From NCBI GenBank assembly GCA_028554755.1, contig JAPTOF010000015.1:6448001-6512000 (forward strand): a DNA stretch of 64,000 nt, read 5' to 3'. The position numbers and the translations under genes were made by a program. Each line of letters starts with the position of its first letter. Within the stretch, counting starts at the first letter, position 1. This DNA is from Cordia subcordata. Taxonomy: Eukaryota > Streptophyta > Magnoliopsida > Boraginales > Cordiaceae. Below, one piece after another: positions 46,272 to 58,360 of this stretch. The notes under the pieces are model-generated. The model had not been told where the DNA came from. It did no database searches and saw only the letters and a list, made by a program, of their open reading frames with translations.

Positions 46272-48060
46272 ATGGCAAAAACTAGGAATGATCTCTCTCT
46301 TTTTGTTCCCCATAATGGGAATGATAATCCTCCTCCTCCCCCCCTTCCTCCTCTTGCTGTTCCCCTTCATGAGAACGTTGAGCTTTTTAGGCTCTTGAAT
46401 CCACGCCAAGTAGCCGATGACATGACCCGTAGGCAATACATCCTTCCTCATGCCTTTAAGCCGAATATGGCCATCCATCCACTGGGTTTGGGGGAGGCGA
46501 AGTTTGAGATTAAGCATGGGATATTAGCTATGCTCTTGTCTTTCTATGGTAGGAGTAATGAGAGTCCCTTAGCTCATGTCACTGATTTTGTGGAGATTTG
46601 TTCTACTTTCAATTTTTCAAATGTGTCTAAGGAGAATATTAGGCTCAGACTTTTCCCTTTCTCCCTCAAGGATAAAGCCAAACAATGGCTTCAATCCTTG
46701 CCTGATGGAGCCATTACATCTTGGGATGAGCACCAGTCTCGATTTTATCAGAAGTTTTATCGCATGGCTAAGACCGCTGATCTTCGAGCTTCGATTATGA
46801 CCTTCTCTCAGCATGAGTTTGAATCTTTCCATGAGATGTGGGAGAGGTATAATGATTTATTGCGTCAGTGTCCACATCATGGGTACGATACCCACGATCT
46901 TCTACATTGCTTCTTTAGGGGTCTTACCGAGTCCCAACGCATGATAGTGAATGCCATGTTCGGTGGGGAATTCTATAATTCGAGACCTAGTGATGCTTAG
47001 GGGATTTTAGAGTGTGTTGCTGAGGATTCTTTTCAGAATATGGCATTGGATAGGTCGAGTAGAAGTAATCCTAGGAGAGGAGTTAATGAAGTAGGCATAT
47101 CCCATGATCTTCCTGCTAAGGTAGAAGCATTGACCTATAAGCTTGACCAGTTGATTTCTTTAGGTCTAGCACCTACTCCGGGCCGTAGGGCTAATCCGCT
47201 AGTATCGTCATCTTCTCCTTTTGTCGTTGAGGTGTGTACCTTATGTTCTAAGTTGTCCCATGAGACTATAGCTTGCCCATTAGCACCACAGTTTCCAGAA
47301 TTCATTTTGGAGCAAGTCCATGCTACACAAGGGTACTCAAGAGAGTATAACTCGTACTCGAACACATATAATCTGGGGTGGAGGGATAACCCTAAGTTTT
47401 CTTGGCATAATAATCACTTTGAGTCCCCTTAGCCTCAGGCCTCGTTCCAGTAGCGACTACGTCCTGCTCAGTCAAATCCACCAGGTTTCTATCACATAAA
47501 TCCATCTAAACTTCCTAGTGCCCCACAGGACCAGTGCCCATTTGTTCTCGTTTTTCCCACTCAGTCTATACCTTCACTTCCTGTACCATCTTCTAGCCAG
47601 CCTAGTAGCGACGACAAGTTTGATCTTCTATTATAGATGTTTCAGTGACAACAGTAGCACATGGCTAAGATAGATACCCAGTTAGGTCAGTTAGCCAGTC
47701 AGTTGAATACTAGGGAGCCAGGCAAGTTGCCTGTCCAGCCTGAGGTAAACCCTAAAGATCAATCCAGTTCTTCCTCTAATCTCTCTTACACCACCATGCA
47801 CAGGCAAAAGTAGTTATTACACTTAGGAGTGGTAAAGTCATTGACAATGGGGTAGGAGAGAAGGAAAATTCAATTGAGTCTGCACCTAGTGTTCCTATAG
47901 AGACTAGTGAGGTTAGGGACCATGAGAGCAAGGAGACTACTACAGAGAGAGAGATGAGATTAGTACCCTTCCATATAGGGAGGGGAAATAGTCCGTAGAA
48001 TCTAGTGATATTGTCTTTAGAGCACCTTTTCCAGCTGCACTAGAGAAGCCTAGATCTGTT
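46272..48060 (+). pseudogene. Element II gag, broken
   Basis: ATG at 46272 (MAKTRND) aligns with gag starts of the neighbouring elements. The frame is open from further upstream to a stop at 46998. The Retrotrans_gag core is well kept (LGEAKFEIKHGILAMLLSFY, RLRLFPFSLKDKAKQWLQSL, FFRGLTESQRMIVNAMFGG). After one stop it continues at 47040-47432 with zinc knuckle CTLCSKLSHETIAC. Then Ser/Pro/Gln-rich sequence (DTQLGQLASQLNTREPGKLP near 47680-47740) has several stops. Confidence 0.87.
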
Positions 48061-50110
48061 GAAGACACTAGGATGAATAAGATCTTAAAGCACTTGAAAG
48101 ACCTTAAGATGAACCTTCCTTCAGTTGACGCCATTGTGTCTATTCTTGCTTATGCAAAATTCTTCAAAGATCTATGCACACGAAAGAGAAACAATTCCCA
48201 CATGCCGAAAATAGTGAAGCTCACTAAAAAGATGAGTAGCATTTGCACTTCGTGCATCCCACCCAAGTTGAAAGACCTAAGAGCTTTCACTATTTCGTGT
48301 TGCATTAGAAAGACCTCGATTGATTATGCTCTTTTAGATTTAGGGTCTAGTGTAAATCTGATTCCCTACTCAATCAACTAGCGTCTAGGTTTGGGGGAGT
48401 TATTTCCCCGTACGTCTCTTTGCAGTTAGCTGATAGATCCGAGCGGAGACAGCAAGGCATAGTAGAGAATGTCATGGTTCAGGGTGGAGAGTTTGTGTAT
48501 CTAGTTGATTTCATCGTCTTATATATAGATTCTGGCCATGACACTAAGCACTCTATACCTGTTCTCTTAGGACGCCCTTTCTTAGCTAAAGCTGATGCAG
48601 TCATTCATTGCACGTCGGGGTTACTAGAGATTAAGTTTGGGAATCTAAAGGCTACTATAAGAGTCGTGGAGTCGGTGAATAGAGCGAGTATATGTATAGA
48701 TGATGAGAAGGAGTGTTTTTCTGTTGATGTTATAGATCCATGTGTAGAGGAGCATGCCTGCAAGATGTTTGTTGAGGATGAGTTAGCTGAGCTTGAGGCC
48801 ATTTTAGAGCAGTTTGATTCTGAGTCATTTATTAGCAAGTATGTAGCTTCCACATCCATTTCTGTTGACTCTAGGCCTGAGAAATTGATTGAGATTAGTC
48901 AGTCCGAGTCTCTACATGTAGAAGTGGCTAGTGATCCCTCTACGGTTGAGTCTCCCCCGTCTTTAGAGCTTAAACCTCTCCCTGAGCACTTGAAGTATGC
49001 ATTCTTAGGACCTGATGAGACCCTTCCTATGATTATAGATTCTAATTTGTCGAGTGAGAATGAGGAGCGTCTTCTAGGAGTCCTTATAAGTCATAAGGAG
49101 GCCACAGGGTGGACGATTGGTGATTTAAAAGGTGTAGACCCTTTGGTTTGTATGCATAGGATTCATCTAGAAGAAGGTGCGACACCTTCTTGTGAGATGC
49201 AAAGACGACTTAATCCACATATGAGTGGAGTTGTGAGAAAGGAGGTTATTAAGCTCTTAGATGCAGGAATCATTTATTCGATCTCTGATAGTGAGTGGGT
49301 TAGTCCTATTCAAGTAGCACCGAAAAAGTCTAGGACCACGATGGTAAAGAATAATAAAGGTGAGCTAGTTTCAACGCGAATCCCTATGGGTTGGAGAATG
49401 TGCATAGACTATAGGAAGCTCAACTCTAGGACTAGAAAAGATCACTTCCTATTACCCTTCCTTGACCAGATTTTGGATAGAGTCCCCGGTCACGGTTATT
49501 ACTACTTTTTAGATGGGTATTCGGGATACAATCAAATCCCCGTGTTTCCCGAGGATCAGGAGAAAACCACCTTCACGTGCCCTTACGGTACCTTTGCTTA
49601 TAGGAGAATGCCGTTTGGTCTTTGCAATACACCTGCCACTTTTCAATGGTGTATGATGGCTATCTTTAGTGATATGATTGAGAGGCACTTAGAGATTTTC
49701 ATGGATGATTTCTCAATCTTTGGTGTGAATTTTAATGAATGCCTTAGTCACCTGTCTTTAGTGCTGGACCATTGTATTAAGATGAATCTTGTGCTAAATT
49801 GGGAGAAATCACATTTTATGGTGCAGAGAGGAATAGTCTTGGGTCATGTAATGTCTTCTGATGGTATCCAACTTGACCCAGCCAAGGTAGAGCTTATAGA
49901 GAAGTTGCCCATTCCTAAGACTGTTAAGGATGTGAGATCTTTCCTTGGCCATGCAGGCTTCTATCGTAGGTTTATTAAGGATTTTAACCAGATCACCCGT
50001 CCATTGTTTAGGCTCTTAGAGCAAGATGTTTCATTTGTGTTTGATGAAGAGTGCATTAGAGCTTTTGATAGGCTTAAATCCTTGCTTTCCTCTTTCCCTA
50101 TTATCTAGCC
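48061..50110 (+). pseudogene. Element II protease and reverse transcriptase
   Basis: The protease LLDLGSSVNLIPYSI (about 48330-48380) ends at a stop, then a 562-codon open frame (48420-50108) runs from QLADRSERRQQG through PVLLGRPFLAKADAVIHC and the full RT. RT motifs include RMCIDYRKLNSRTRK, FLDGYSGYNQIPVFPEDQ, RRMPFGLCNTPATFQ, catalytic FMDDFSIFG (49699) and FLGHAGFYRRFIKDF. The RT domain itself appears intact. A TAG at 50107 separates it from RNase H. Confidence 0.9.
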
Positions 50111-51787
50111 GCCCAATTACAGCCTTTCTTTTGAGATTATGTGTGATGCATCAGATTTTTCCATAGGAGCTGTATTAGGACAACGTAAGGATAGGTTGCC
50201 TCATGTGATCTATTATGCTAGTAAGACTCTAGATGAGGCTCAGAAAAATTACACTACTACTGAAAAAGAGCTTCTAGAAGTAGTATTCTCCCTTTATAAG
50301 TTTCAATCATACATTCTTGGGTCTAAGGTCATAGTTTACACCGATCATGCATCTTTGAGGTATCTTTTGTCTAAGTGTGAATCTAAACCCCGCTTGATTA
50401 GGTGGATGCTCTTTTTGCAGGAATTTGACATAGAAATTAAAGATAAAAAGGGTATTGAGAATTCTGTTGCTGATCATTTGTCCCATCTTATGCATAAGTC
50501 CCTTAGTGATTCTATTCCCTTCCGTGAGTCTTTTCTAGATGAACAATTGTTTGTTGTCTCACATTACACACCATGGTATGTGCATATAGTAAACTATCTT
50601 GTAACAGGTCAGTTGCCACCCCAGTGGGAGAAAAGAGAAAAGGATAGGTTTTACTCACAGGTTAAACATTTCGTTTAGGAAGATCCTTATCTCTTTCAGG
50701 TGTGTGCAGATCAGGTAATTCGTAGGTATGTTCCAGAGAGCGAGTTTGAAAGTATTTTGAATATGTGTCACGGTGAGGCCTATGGAGGTCACTTTGGAGG
50801 AAAGAAAACTGCAGCTAAAGTCTTGCAAAGTGGATTCTTTTGGCTCACACTTTTTAGAGATGGCCAGGAATTTTGTAAAAAGTGTATTAGATGTCAAAAA
50901 TCTGGGTCTATTTTTAGGAGAAATATGACGCCCCTTTCCCCTATTCTTGTGTGTGAACTTTTTGATGTTTGGGGAATTGATTTCATGGGTCCATTCCCAC
51001 ATTCCTTTGGGTATCTATACATCTTAGTCGCTATTGACTATGTGTCCAAGTGGGTTGAAGCGATCCCTACGTGAACCAATGACCACAAGGTTATGGTAAA
51101 GTTTATTCGAGAGCACATATTTTCTAGGTTTGGGTTACCATGAGTCTTGATCAGTGATGGAGGAAAGCACTTTCTCCATAGAACACTTGAGGCTTTACTT
51201 AGAAAACATTCAGTCACTCATAAGATTGCTACCCTGTATCACCCTCAGACAAGTGGATAGGTTGAAGTTTCAAATAGGGAGGTCAAGTTCATTTTAGAGA
51301 AAACTGTTAGGCCAGATAGGAAGGATTGGTCTTGCAGACTGAATGACGCATTGTGGGCCTACCTACTGTGTATAAGACCCCCATAGGTATGTCTCCATAT
51401 AGGTTGGTGTATGGGAAGGCTTGTCATATACCTATTGAGTTAGAACATAGAGCATATTGGGCTATTAAAGCTTTAAATTTTGACTTGTTTATTATAGGTG
51501 AGAAAAAGAAGCTTGACTTCGCTGAGCTGGAGGAGTTGAGATATGAGGCATACGAGAATGCCAAGCTTTATAAAGAAAAAATGAAGAAAATGCACGATAG
51601 GCATATCCTTAGGAAATCTTTCTCTCTTACTGACAAAGTTTGGTTGTTTAATTCTAGATTGAAGCTCTTTCTAGGTAAACTAAGAAGTCGATGGGATGGT
51701 CTGTATGAGGTCATTGAAGCCTACCCTTTTGGAGCGATAAAGATCAAGGATTTGAAGGATGGACGAGTATTGACTGTGAATAGGTAG
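50111..51787 (+). pseudogene. Element II RNase H and integrase, broken
   Basis: RNase H (50139-50480) has [24 protein letters not shown]-type [28 protein letters not shown] and VADHLSHL. Integrase follows with zinc-binding residues ([30 protein letters not shown]) and DDE residues in [17 protein letters not shown] and EVSNREVK. Stops lie at about 50678, 51073, 51141 and 51258, and a frameshift near 51357. The C-terminal frame 51353-51787 ([30 protein letters not shown]) ends at TAG 51785. Confidence 0.88.
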
Positions 51788-53381
51788 CGCCTGAAGCATT
51801 CATTTGACCCGAGCATGGCTCGAATGAAGTCCATTGAGCTTCAAGAGCCTTCGTATGACACTTGATGAATGGAACTTGCCTGGCTGACAGCATAATGGTT
51901 AGCGCTACTAGGAGGCAATCTAGCTTTTGGTAATTTCGTTCTTTTCCTTTTGTTTTTATGTATTTGTCTTTTTCTTTTGCTTTTAATAGTTAGAGCTTTG
52001 TTCCCATTCCTTGCATTCCCCTTCTTCATTTTTGCATACATCTTGGTTCTTATTTGTAATGCCAATGCGGACTTACATGGCATATGTTTACTAATCTCGT
52101 GTGCTTTTTGAGTGTTTTAGTATTGATGAGAAACAGGTTAGTAGATGCTTGGAATTTCATTGGCATTTATGAACTCACACGAGCACAAGGTTGTATCTTT
52201 CCATCCTCATGGCCTTATTTTTCTACCCTTTCCACACTTCCCATATGTGTGCTTTATTGTTTGTTTGTTTGTACGGTTGATTGCAATTTGCTTAAGGACA
52301 AGCAAAGTTTAGGTTTGGGGGAGTGAGAGTCCATTTTGTTTTCATTTTTTGACATAAAGGGTAGATTTGCATGGTTTTGCTCAAAATGGTGAATTTTTTT
52401 TAATTTTTTATGCATATAGAGTCGTTTATCTCTCTGTTAACTAGAGTGTTGGCTTTTGTTGATTGACTTAATTGATTGGCGAAGATGAGGTAGTATTGTG
52501 GGGAGTGAATATAATGGAGGGAGAACTAGGACTTTGAAGAGAATCTTTTTGAAAACTGTAAGGAGTGAGCACTTCTAATAATGCATCTTGTAGTTGTCCC
52601 ACAACTTAGTTGGAAAAAGTGTTTTTAGAAGGTTGTTGATTTGAATATCCCCTTACTTGATTAGTTCTTTTAGTGTACCATAGCCCTTCTTTTTCTTTTG
52701 ATTGTGTTGATGATATGCATTAAAAAAATCCAAAAAAAATTAGAAAAAGAAAAAAAAAAGGTAAAAAAAATGAGAAAAAACTGAAAAATATGAAGAAAAA
52801 AAAATGAAGTATGTTGAATAAGTGTCAAAGGACACAATGTCAATTTGACACATGTTTAGTTCTTTTTCCTTGATTTTCCATTTGAAGTGGTTGGCGAAAC
52901 CCGAGTAGTGTGCCCGAGGGGGGTTTCTTCCCCTAGTACCCTAAGTCTTAGGTGGCTGGGATGTGCTGGTTGAAAGCTCGTTACACGGGGGCCGCAATCA
53001 CCGAGAACATTGTTCCGTTGTATCGTGAATAAGAAGGCTCTTACGCCAATTGCGAGCCATTGTGATGTCATTCTCCCTTTTCCTTGTATCTTTGGGCTAA
53101 CTATGTTGGGAGGCCATGTTAGTGATGGGGGCACGAAATCTCAGCATCTCGGGTGCGTGAGTTGGAATCCTAGGTTTGTGGTGGCTCTAATTGCTTGGTA
53201 AGTTCCCGAAAGGTGCAAGAACTCTTGTGATTGAGAGAAGGATCTAAAAAAGGCTTGGCCTTCATACTCCTTAGATTTGTCAAGATAGCAAGTCAGTACT
53301 TTTGGCAACTCTTTGAGCATCATGATATAAGCTTAGGAGTAATCTTGCTTAGGGACAAGCAAGGAGAAGGTTTGGGGGTGT
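51788..53381 (+). other. Element II 3' non-coding module
   Basis: No env-like ORF is supported. In order it has an Athila-type GCGCTACTAGGAGGCAATCT motif (51902-51921), an internal polypurine tract (52305-52323), an A/purine-rich stretch (52720-52810), a conserved block (about 52880-53200) and the PPT. The conserved block and both tracts recur in the non-autonomous element at 9486-10452 on the other strand. Confidence 0.75.
53363..53380 (+). promoter_or_regulatory. Element II polypurine tract
   Basis: GAGAAGGTTTGGGGGTG immediately precedes the 3' LTR start TGATGTG at 53382. Confidence 0.85.
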
Positions 53382-55253
53382 TGATGTGTGTGTTTTTGGA
53401 GCATAAATTGCATGATTTAAAGTGTGTTTGAGTGCGTGTTTTTGTGCTAATTTTGTCTATTTCGAGTTTTTGAGTGCTCTTTGATTCTCATTAAGTGTTT
53501 GTGTGTGATGTGTCATTTTTTTATTGTCTTTTCTTTATTTATTTCTTTTCTTTTGTAACTCTGATTAATTAGGAATTAGGTAATAGGATTAATTAGTAAT
53601 TTAGTTTCGGTAGTTAAATTAAATTAGTAGTTAGGCTTAATTAAGATTCATTAAATAGGTTAGGACATTATTAGGTTAGAATTTATTAAGTTAGTGTAAA
53701 AATTTTTTTTAGATTAATTAATAATTAGTTAGAATAATTATAGGCTAGTTATTTAGTATTAAGAAAAAAAGAAGAAAAAAATGATGACCATGTATATGTT
53801 GTACATTATCTACATTATATATTATATACGTATATATATACTTTACATATAACATACATACACGCACAGCATACCACACAAACTTACCATATAAGATACT
53901 ATTATTATTATAATATATAATAATATATTACTTTCCCAACCCCCCAACCCCACTTTTTTGACCAAAAGTAAACCTACACACCATATGTATACGTAGGCAC
54001 GTAGAAGGCCAGAAGAAAAAAAAAAGGAGTAGAGAAGCCGCAACCGCACAGTAACAGAGGGAAAAAAATCTCAGCTTCTTCTCAAGCCAAGAGAGAAAAA
54101 AATAAAAAAATAAAAAAACTAAAGAAAATTCTAAAAAAAATATTTTTTGTTTTCTTTTTATTTTTTTTTACTTTTTATCTTTATCTAGGGCTAATTTGGA
54201 GGTATTTTCTATAGAATTTTTGGGATTAATTTGGAGCAATTATTGGAGAAAAATCTTGGAGAAGAAGACGGATTTGCGCGAAATTGAAACGGGAAGAGGT
54301 TCTAAGCTTAATCTTTAATTTCTTAGACATGGAATTGATTTTTATGTGATTAAATTTTAGTTTGATTCTCGCTTTTAACATGTTGAGCTAAATTATTTAA
54401 GGGTTGATTACTATTTCTATTATGGGTTAAGGATTGTAAAACTTGTCTTGGGATATTTTGATGGTTTAAATACATGTTTGGTTTTTATTTTTTTTAATGG
54501 TGATTGTTGGGCATGTCTATGTGTTTGATTAATTGCCTTAATGAAAAAATATGTATTTTTATGCTCTTAATTTTTCGTATCCCCTTATACGGTGTTGATT
54601 AATTGTGCTTGATTTTATAATTAGGTTTAATGTGTGGTCTTTAGGATGAAATAACACTAATAGGTCACCTATTACATTTAGTTGAACTTAGGTGGATTAG
54701 GCCTTAGCTTGAAACATAGTTAACGGTTTAAACCCTATGTTAGTGTACTAATCACGCCGATCTATAAGTCTCCACCAACTAAGCCCTAATGCCCTAGTTA
54801 ATAAAGACAAGGCTATGCTCTAAGTAAGATCCGCTTAGGGATAGAATTGTACCGAGAATTTGGGATAATACGGTTAGTGAGTTTGGACCTCTAAAAGAAG
54901 CTATCAAAGCCATCAAAATAGTCAAAGCAAGAATAAAATCCAACCCCATAATGGAGCAGTAATCACCCTAGTCCATCTCTATTAATTTAATCAGTTTTTC
55001 CTCTCTAGTTTGTTTGTCTTTTTATTGAAAACGTTAGTTCCGGTAGTTTAATTTAGTCTTTAATTTAGAGTTCCCTTCAATTCAAAATTCAAAAAATCTC
55101 AAAAATAATTTTGTTTCTACATGTAGTTAATGTAGGACACATAGGACTTAGAAACCATTGTTAGAAGCCTCCCCAAGGAGACGATACCTGTACTCTTGCA
55201 CACGCTACACTACTTTCGATCCATGCACTTGCGAGTTTTTTAAAACATCATCA
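53382..55253 (+). repeat. Element II 3' LTR
   Basis: 1872 bp, ends ACATCATCA, followed by TSD GATGG. It has a 10-bp deletion and scattered substitutions relative to the 5' LTR. The motif CATGTCTATGTGTTTG is at 54512-54527. Confidence 0.93.
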
Positions 55254-55310
55254 GATGGCCGAGAGTTGACAGTGAATGGATAACGCCTGAAGCATGCATA
55301 TGATCCGACC

Positions 55311-56656
55311 TAAATCATTGGATGGATTTAAAGCCAAGACCTAGTGTCGACTAAATCTACCCAGATACCTATTGGCTAGATTTATAGCCAAAGAAGACTT
55401 GATTTAGACTATGCTTTAATTATGCTTTGTCATTCTAGAGTCATAATAGCAGGATTTGACCTATTAACGCATTCATACATGTTCTAAGCCAAGGTGTTTG
55501 CAAATAAAGGGACTTATTCAACTACCAAACATTGTGATGCTCGGATTACACCGTTAAAAGCACTTTTGAACCAACATGTATGCAATATTGAGGTCATATT
55601 TACTACTAGGCATGCGAACATACACATGGACATGAATATAAGCATTACTCACTTCGTAAGATCCACACATAAACACATAGACATTGATTATAAAATGGAC
55701 TAGAGGTGTTTAGTAGCAAATAGACTTCAATTTATACATATGCAACTCTCACAGGCATATTATCAAACACCTTGACATGTATTAAACAATTGCCATTGAA
55801 ACAAGAAAAACATAGCATATGTATATACATTAAGCCATTGAATCCCATACTATAGAAGCATAGAATCAACCCATTATACAAGTGTCATCACCTTAAACAA
55901 ATATACTCAAACATAGTATAATAGAGGATGAAAGAAAGAATAGAAAGCTCCCCTTCCATCCTAGCAATTCTTGCACAAAATCCTTGAGTAGACTTCAATC
56001 CAAGTGTTTAAAACCCTCCAAAAGAGCTTAAAACTAGGTGAAAAGTGTATGAGTGTATGTGTGTTGAAGGTTCGTGAAAGAGGAATTAGGGTTTGGGAGA
56101 TAAGTGTGAAAGAATATTTCTTAATTGTCTTTTAAAATGGCCAAAAGCGGGCTTATATAGCTAATTTCTGCGACTATTGGAATGCTTAACTGGAGCACCG
56201 GTACCAATGGGGCCTCTATTCTGGTAGTAGAAATTTGCTCCCTATTTTTGGTAGAATAGTGAGGCGGTGCACCGGTACTTTGAAGCCAGTGCTTCGGTAG
56301 TGTCTCTTTGCTCTCTTTTGGCTTCGTTTTAGCTCCATTTTGCTTCCAGTTGTCTTGACCTTTGTCCGGAAGCCTCCAAACTTGATTTTCTTCCACTTTT
56401 CCTCTTCAATATGCTTCCAATCCTTGCTCAAACAATCTCCATCTTCGTTGATCTTCAAACAATCCTCAATCTCACCTATAACATCCAAAACAAGCCATTA
56501 AAGTAGCATTTACCTTTTAAACTCAACTATGTACAATTGTATACACTTAAGCCTATACCTAGCACAAGTACTACATTAATGCAACTATTAAGCTCAATAC
56601 ACCTCCAAAATATAGGCAAATAACAATTCAAACACACATAAAAACACTACACATTA
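55311..56656 (-). repeat. Truncated minus-strand Athila-like LTR
   Basis: The reverse complement aligns with the LTR at 36329-38106; for example 55490-55700 matches 37225-37440. The sense start at 56656 reads TAATGTG (TGATGTG with one change) and a CTATATAAGCCC TATA box lies at 56149-56160. About 400 bp of the sense 3' end is missing at the junction with element I near 55311. It may be the 3' LTR of the minus-strand element whose 5' LTR is at 59369-62924, but the two look like different subfamilies. Confidence 0.7.
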
Positions 56657-58360
56657 ACCAGCTACTGCTTTCTCCTTTCTTGGTTTAATGAAGCAGACTC
56701 ATTAAATTTGACACCCCTACAGATTAGGGATTCCTATAGACTTCGGATCTATGCACCACAACCTGTAACCCTTTTGGACACATAGCTTAATAATATACAT
56801 TTCTTTGCCTTTGACTTCAACTTTTCATTCTTTACATGAGCATATGTAGGGCAACCGAATGCCTTCAATTGAGAGTGATCAGTAGGCTTACTAGACCATA
56901 ACTCAAAAGGAGTTTTCAATCCAATAGCTGCAAATGGAGACCAATTCATTAAGTAGCACATCATGTTAACAGGTTCAGCCCAAAAGTCTTGACTCAAGCC
57001 AAAATGGGAGAGCATACAACAAGCTTTCTCCACTAGAGTTTTATTCATGCGTTCTACAACTCCATTCTGTTATAATATCCCTACACATGTACGGTGTCTC
57101 ACAATGCCATATTTCTCATAGAACTCATCAAACTCTTTATTGCAGTATTTTGACCTATTGTCAGTCCTAATATGTTGAATTTGTTTTGTAGTTTGCTTCT
57201 CAATCAATGTCTTCCACTTAACAATGTTGGAAATATCTCATCTTTAGTTTTCAAGAAATAAACCTACTCCGTTTGAGAGTATACATCAATGAAAGTGATG
57301 TCGTACCTAACACCCTTCTTGGAAGGAACTTTATTAGGACCTCAAAGATCAGAATGAATGTAATCAAGTGTACCTTTGGTATTCTCTTGCCCTTTGCTAA
57401 ACTTCACCCTAGTTTGCTTTCCAAATACACAATGCTTGTGGAATTCAAGCTTTCCCGTTCTTTGTCCACAAAGCAAATCCCTCTTGCTCAGCTCAGTCAG
57501 TCCCCTCTTACTTATATGGCCTAACCTCTTGTGCCATAACTGCGTGGTGTCATTATTACGTTCCTCAGATGCAACAGTTGGAACACCTGTAACCATACTA
57601 CCTTGAAGAACATACAGGCCGCCAGTCAAGTTCCCTTTCAAGAGAACAATAGAAACTTTTGTCACTTTAAGAACACCATTCTCACTCCCGAATTTGTACC
57701 CATGAGAATCTAAATACCCTAGAGAAATTAATTTTTTGTTCAGCTCTGGTACATGCTAACACTCGAGAGATCTTATAATACCATCAAATATCTTGATATT
57801 CACAACGCCTATTCCCTCAACCTCAAACATGAGGTCATTTCCTAGAAAGACTTTTCTTCCTTTTTAGCGTAAGAAGAGAACCAATGAAGCCTAGGACACA
57901 TATGAAATGTTGCACCTGTATTAAGAATCCATTGATTTTGCCACTGTGATGTACTCACAGACAAAACATCCTCGGTACTACTAGAACTCTCTTCATCACT
58001 GTTAGCACTTTCCACCATATTAGCTAAATTCTTCATCTTTTTCTTTCCCTTTTTTAGTTTTGGACATTCTTTCTTAATGTGACCCTTTTTACCACACTCA
58101 AAATAGCATATTTTTCTCACTTTTGATTTTGACCTCGACTTGCTTTTCTTTCTACCCAAAGATCCCTCTCTATTCCCTGATCTTCCTCTACTCACTAAAT
58201 CTTTCCCATGAACTTCTTGCCTATTTGCCAGGATATGTTTTTAAAGATCCTTTGATTTTAGTGAAATAATCACATCCTCAAAGCTAATTTTGTCCCTCCC
58301 ATACAATATAGTGTCCACAAAGTTCATATCTGAAGGTAGTAAAAAGCATAACAAAATAAC
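56657..58360 (-). pseudogene. Tnt1/Tork-like Ty1/copia fragment (gag, protease, integrase)
   Basis: On the minus strand, gag tail (MNFVDTILYGRDKISFEDV), a zinc knuckle with an abnormal CX3C start (CYFECGKKGHIKKEC), protease WILNTGATFHM with Asn replacing the catalytic Asp (about 57915), pre-integrase LWHKRLGHISKRGL (about 57540), and the integrase end (HFGLSQDFWAEPVN, FGCPTYAHV). The RT part is absent: the fragment stops at the LTR boundary 56656. Several stops and frameshifts. It sits between a minus-strand LTR and an Athila-like gag, so it is a chimeric or nested remnant. Confidence 0.8.

Larger units (their letters stand above)
43985..55253 (+). mobile_element. Athila-like Ty3/gypsy element II, full length, defective
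   Basis: Flanked by GATGG at 43980-43984 and 55254-55258, bounded by TGATGTG..CATCA, 11.27 kb. LTRs 43985-45872 and 53382-55253 differ by about 5% over the first 160 bp by eye, so it is younger than the copia and non-autonomous elements. Order is PBS, gag, protease, RT, RNase H, integrase, long 3' module, PPT. Stops in gag, between RT and RNase H, and in integrase make it non-autonomous now. Confidence 0.93.
36329..55310 (+). mobile_element. Athila-like Ty3/gypsy element I, defective and interrupted
   Basis: The 5' LTR, PBS, gag, protease, RT, RNase H and integrase are on the plus strand. RT-RNase H before integrase defines Ty3/gypsy. It is split at 43984 by element II (43985-55253); 55259-55310 continues its sequence beyond the integrase end (compare 51765-51820). 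After 55310 it is cut off by a minus-strand LTR, so its own 3' LTR is missing and TSDs cannot be tested. Confidence 0.88.

Noticed and set aside
52084..52326. An 80-codon ORF with hydrophobic stretches in element II, possible env remnant
   Set aside because: It spans the internal polypurine tract, is short, has no matching frame in related elements, and lacks env motifs.
55494..55703. A 69-codon ORF with a similar protein at 37440-37222
   Set aside because: Similarity is explained by both being the same strand of homologous LTRs; codons are not preferentially conserved and the frames end differently.
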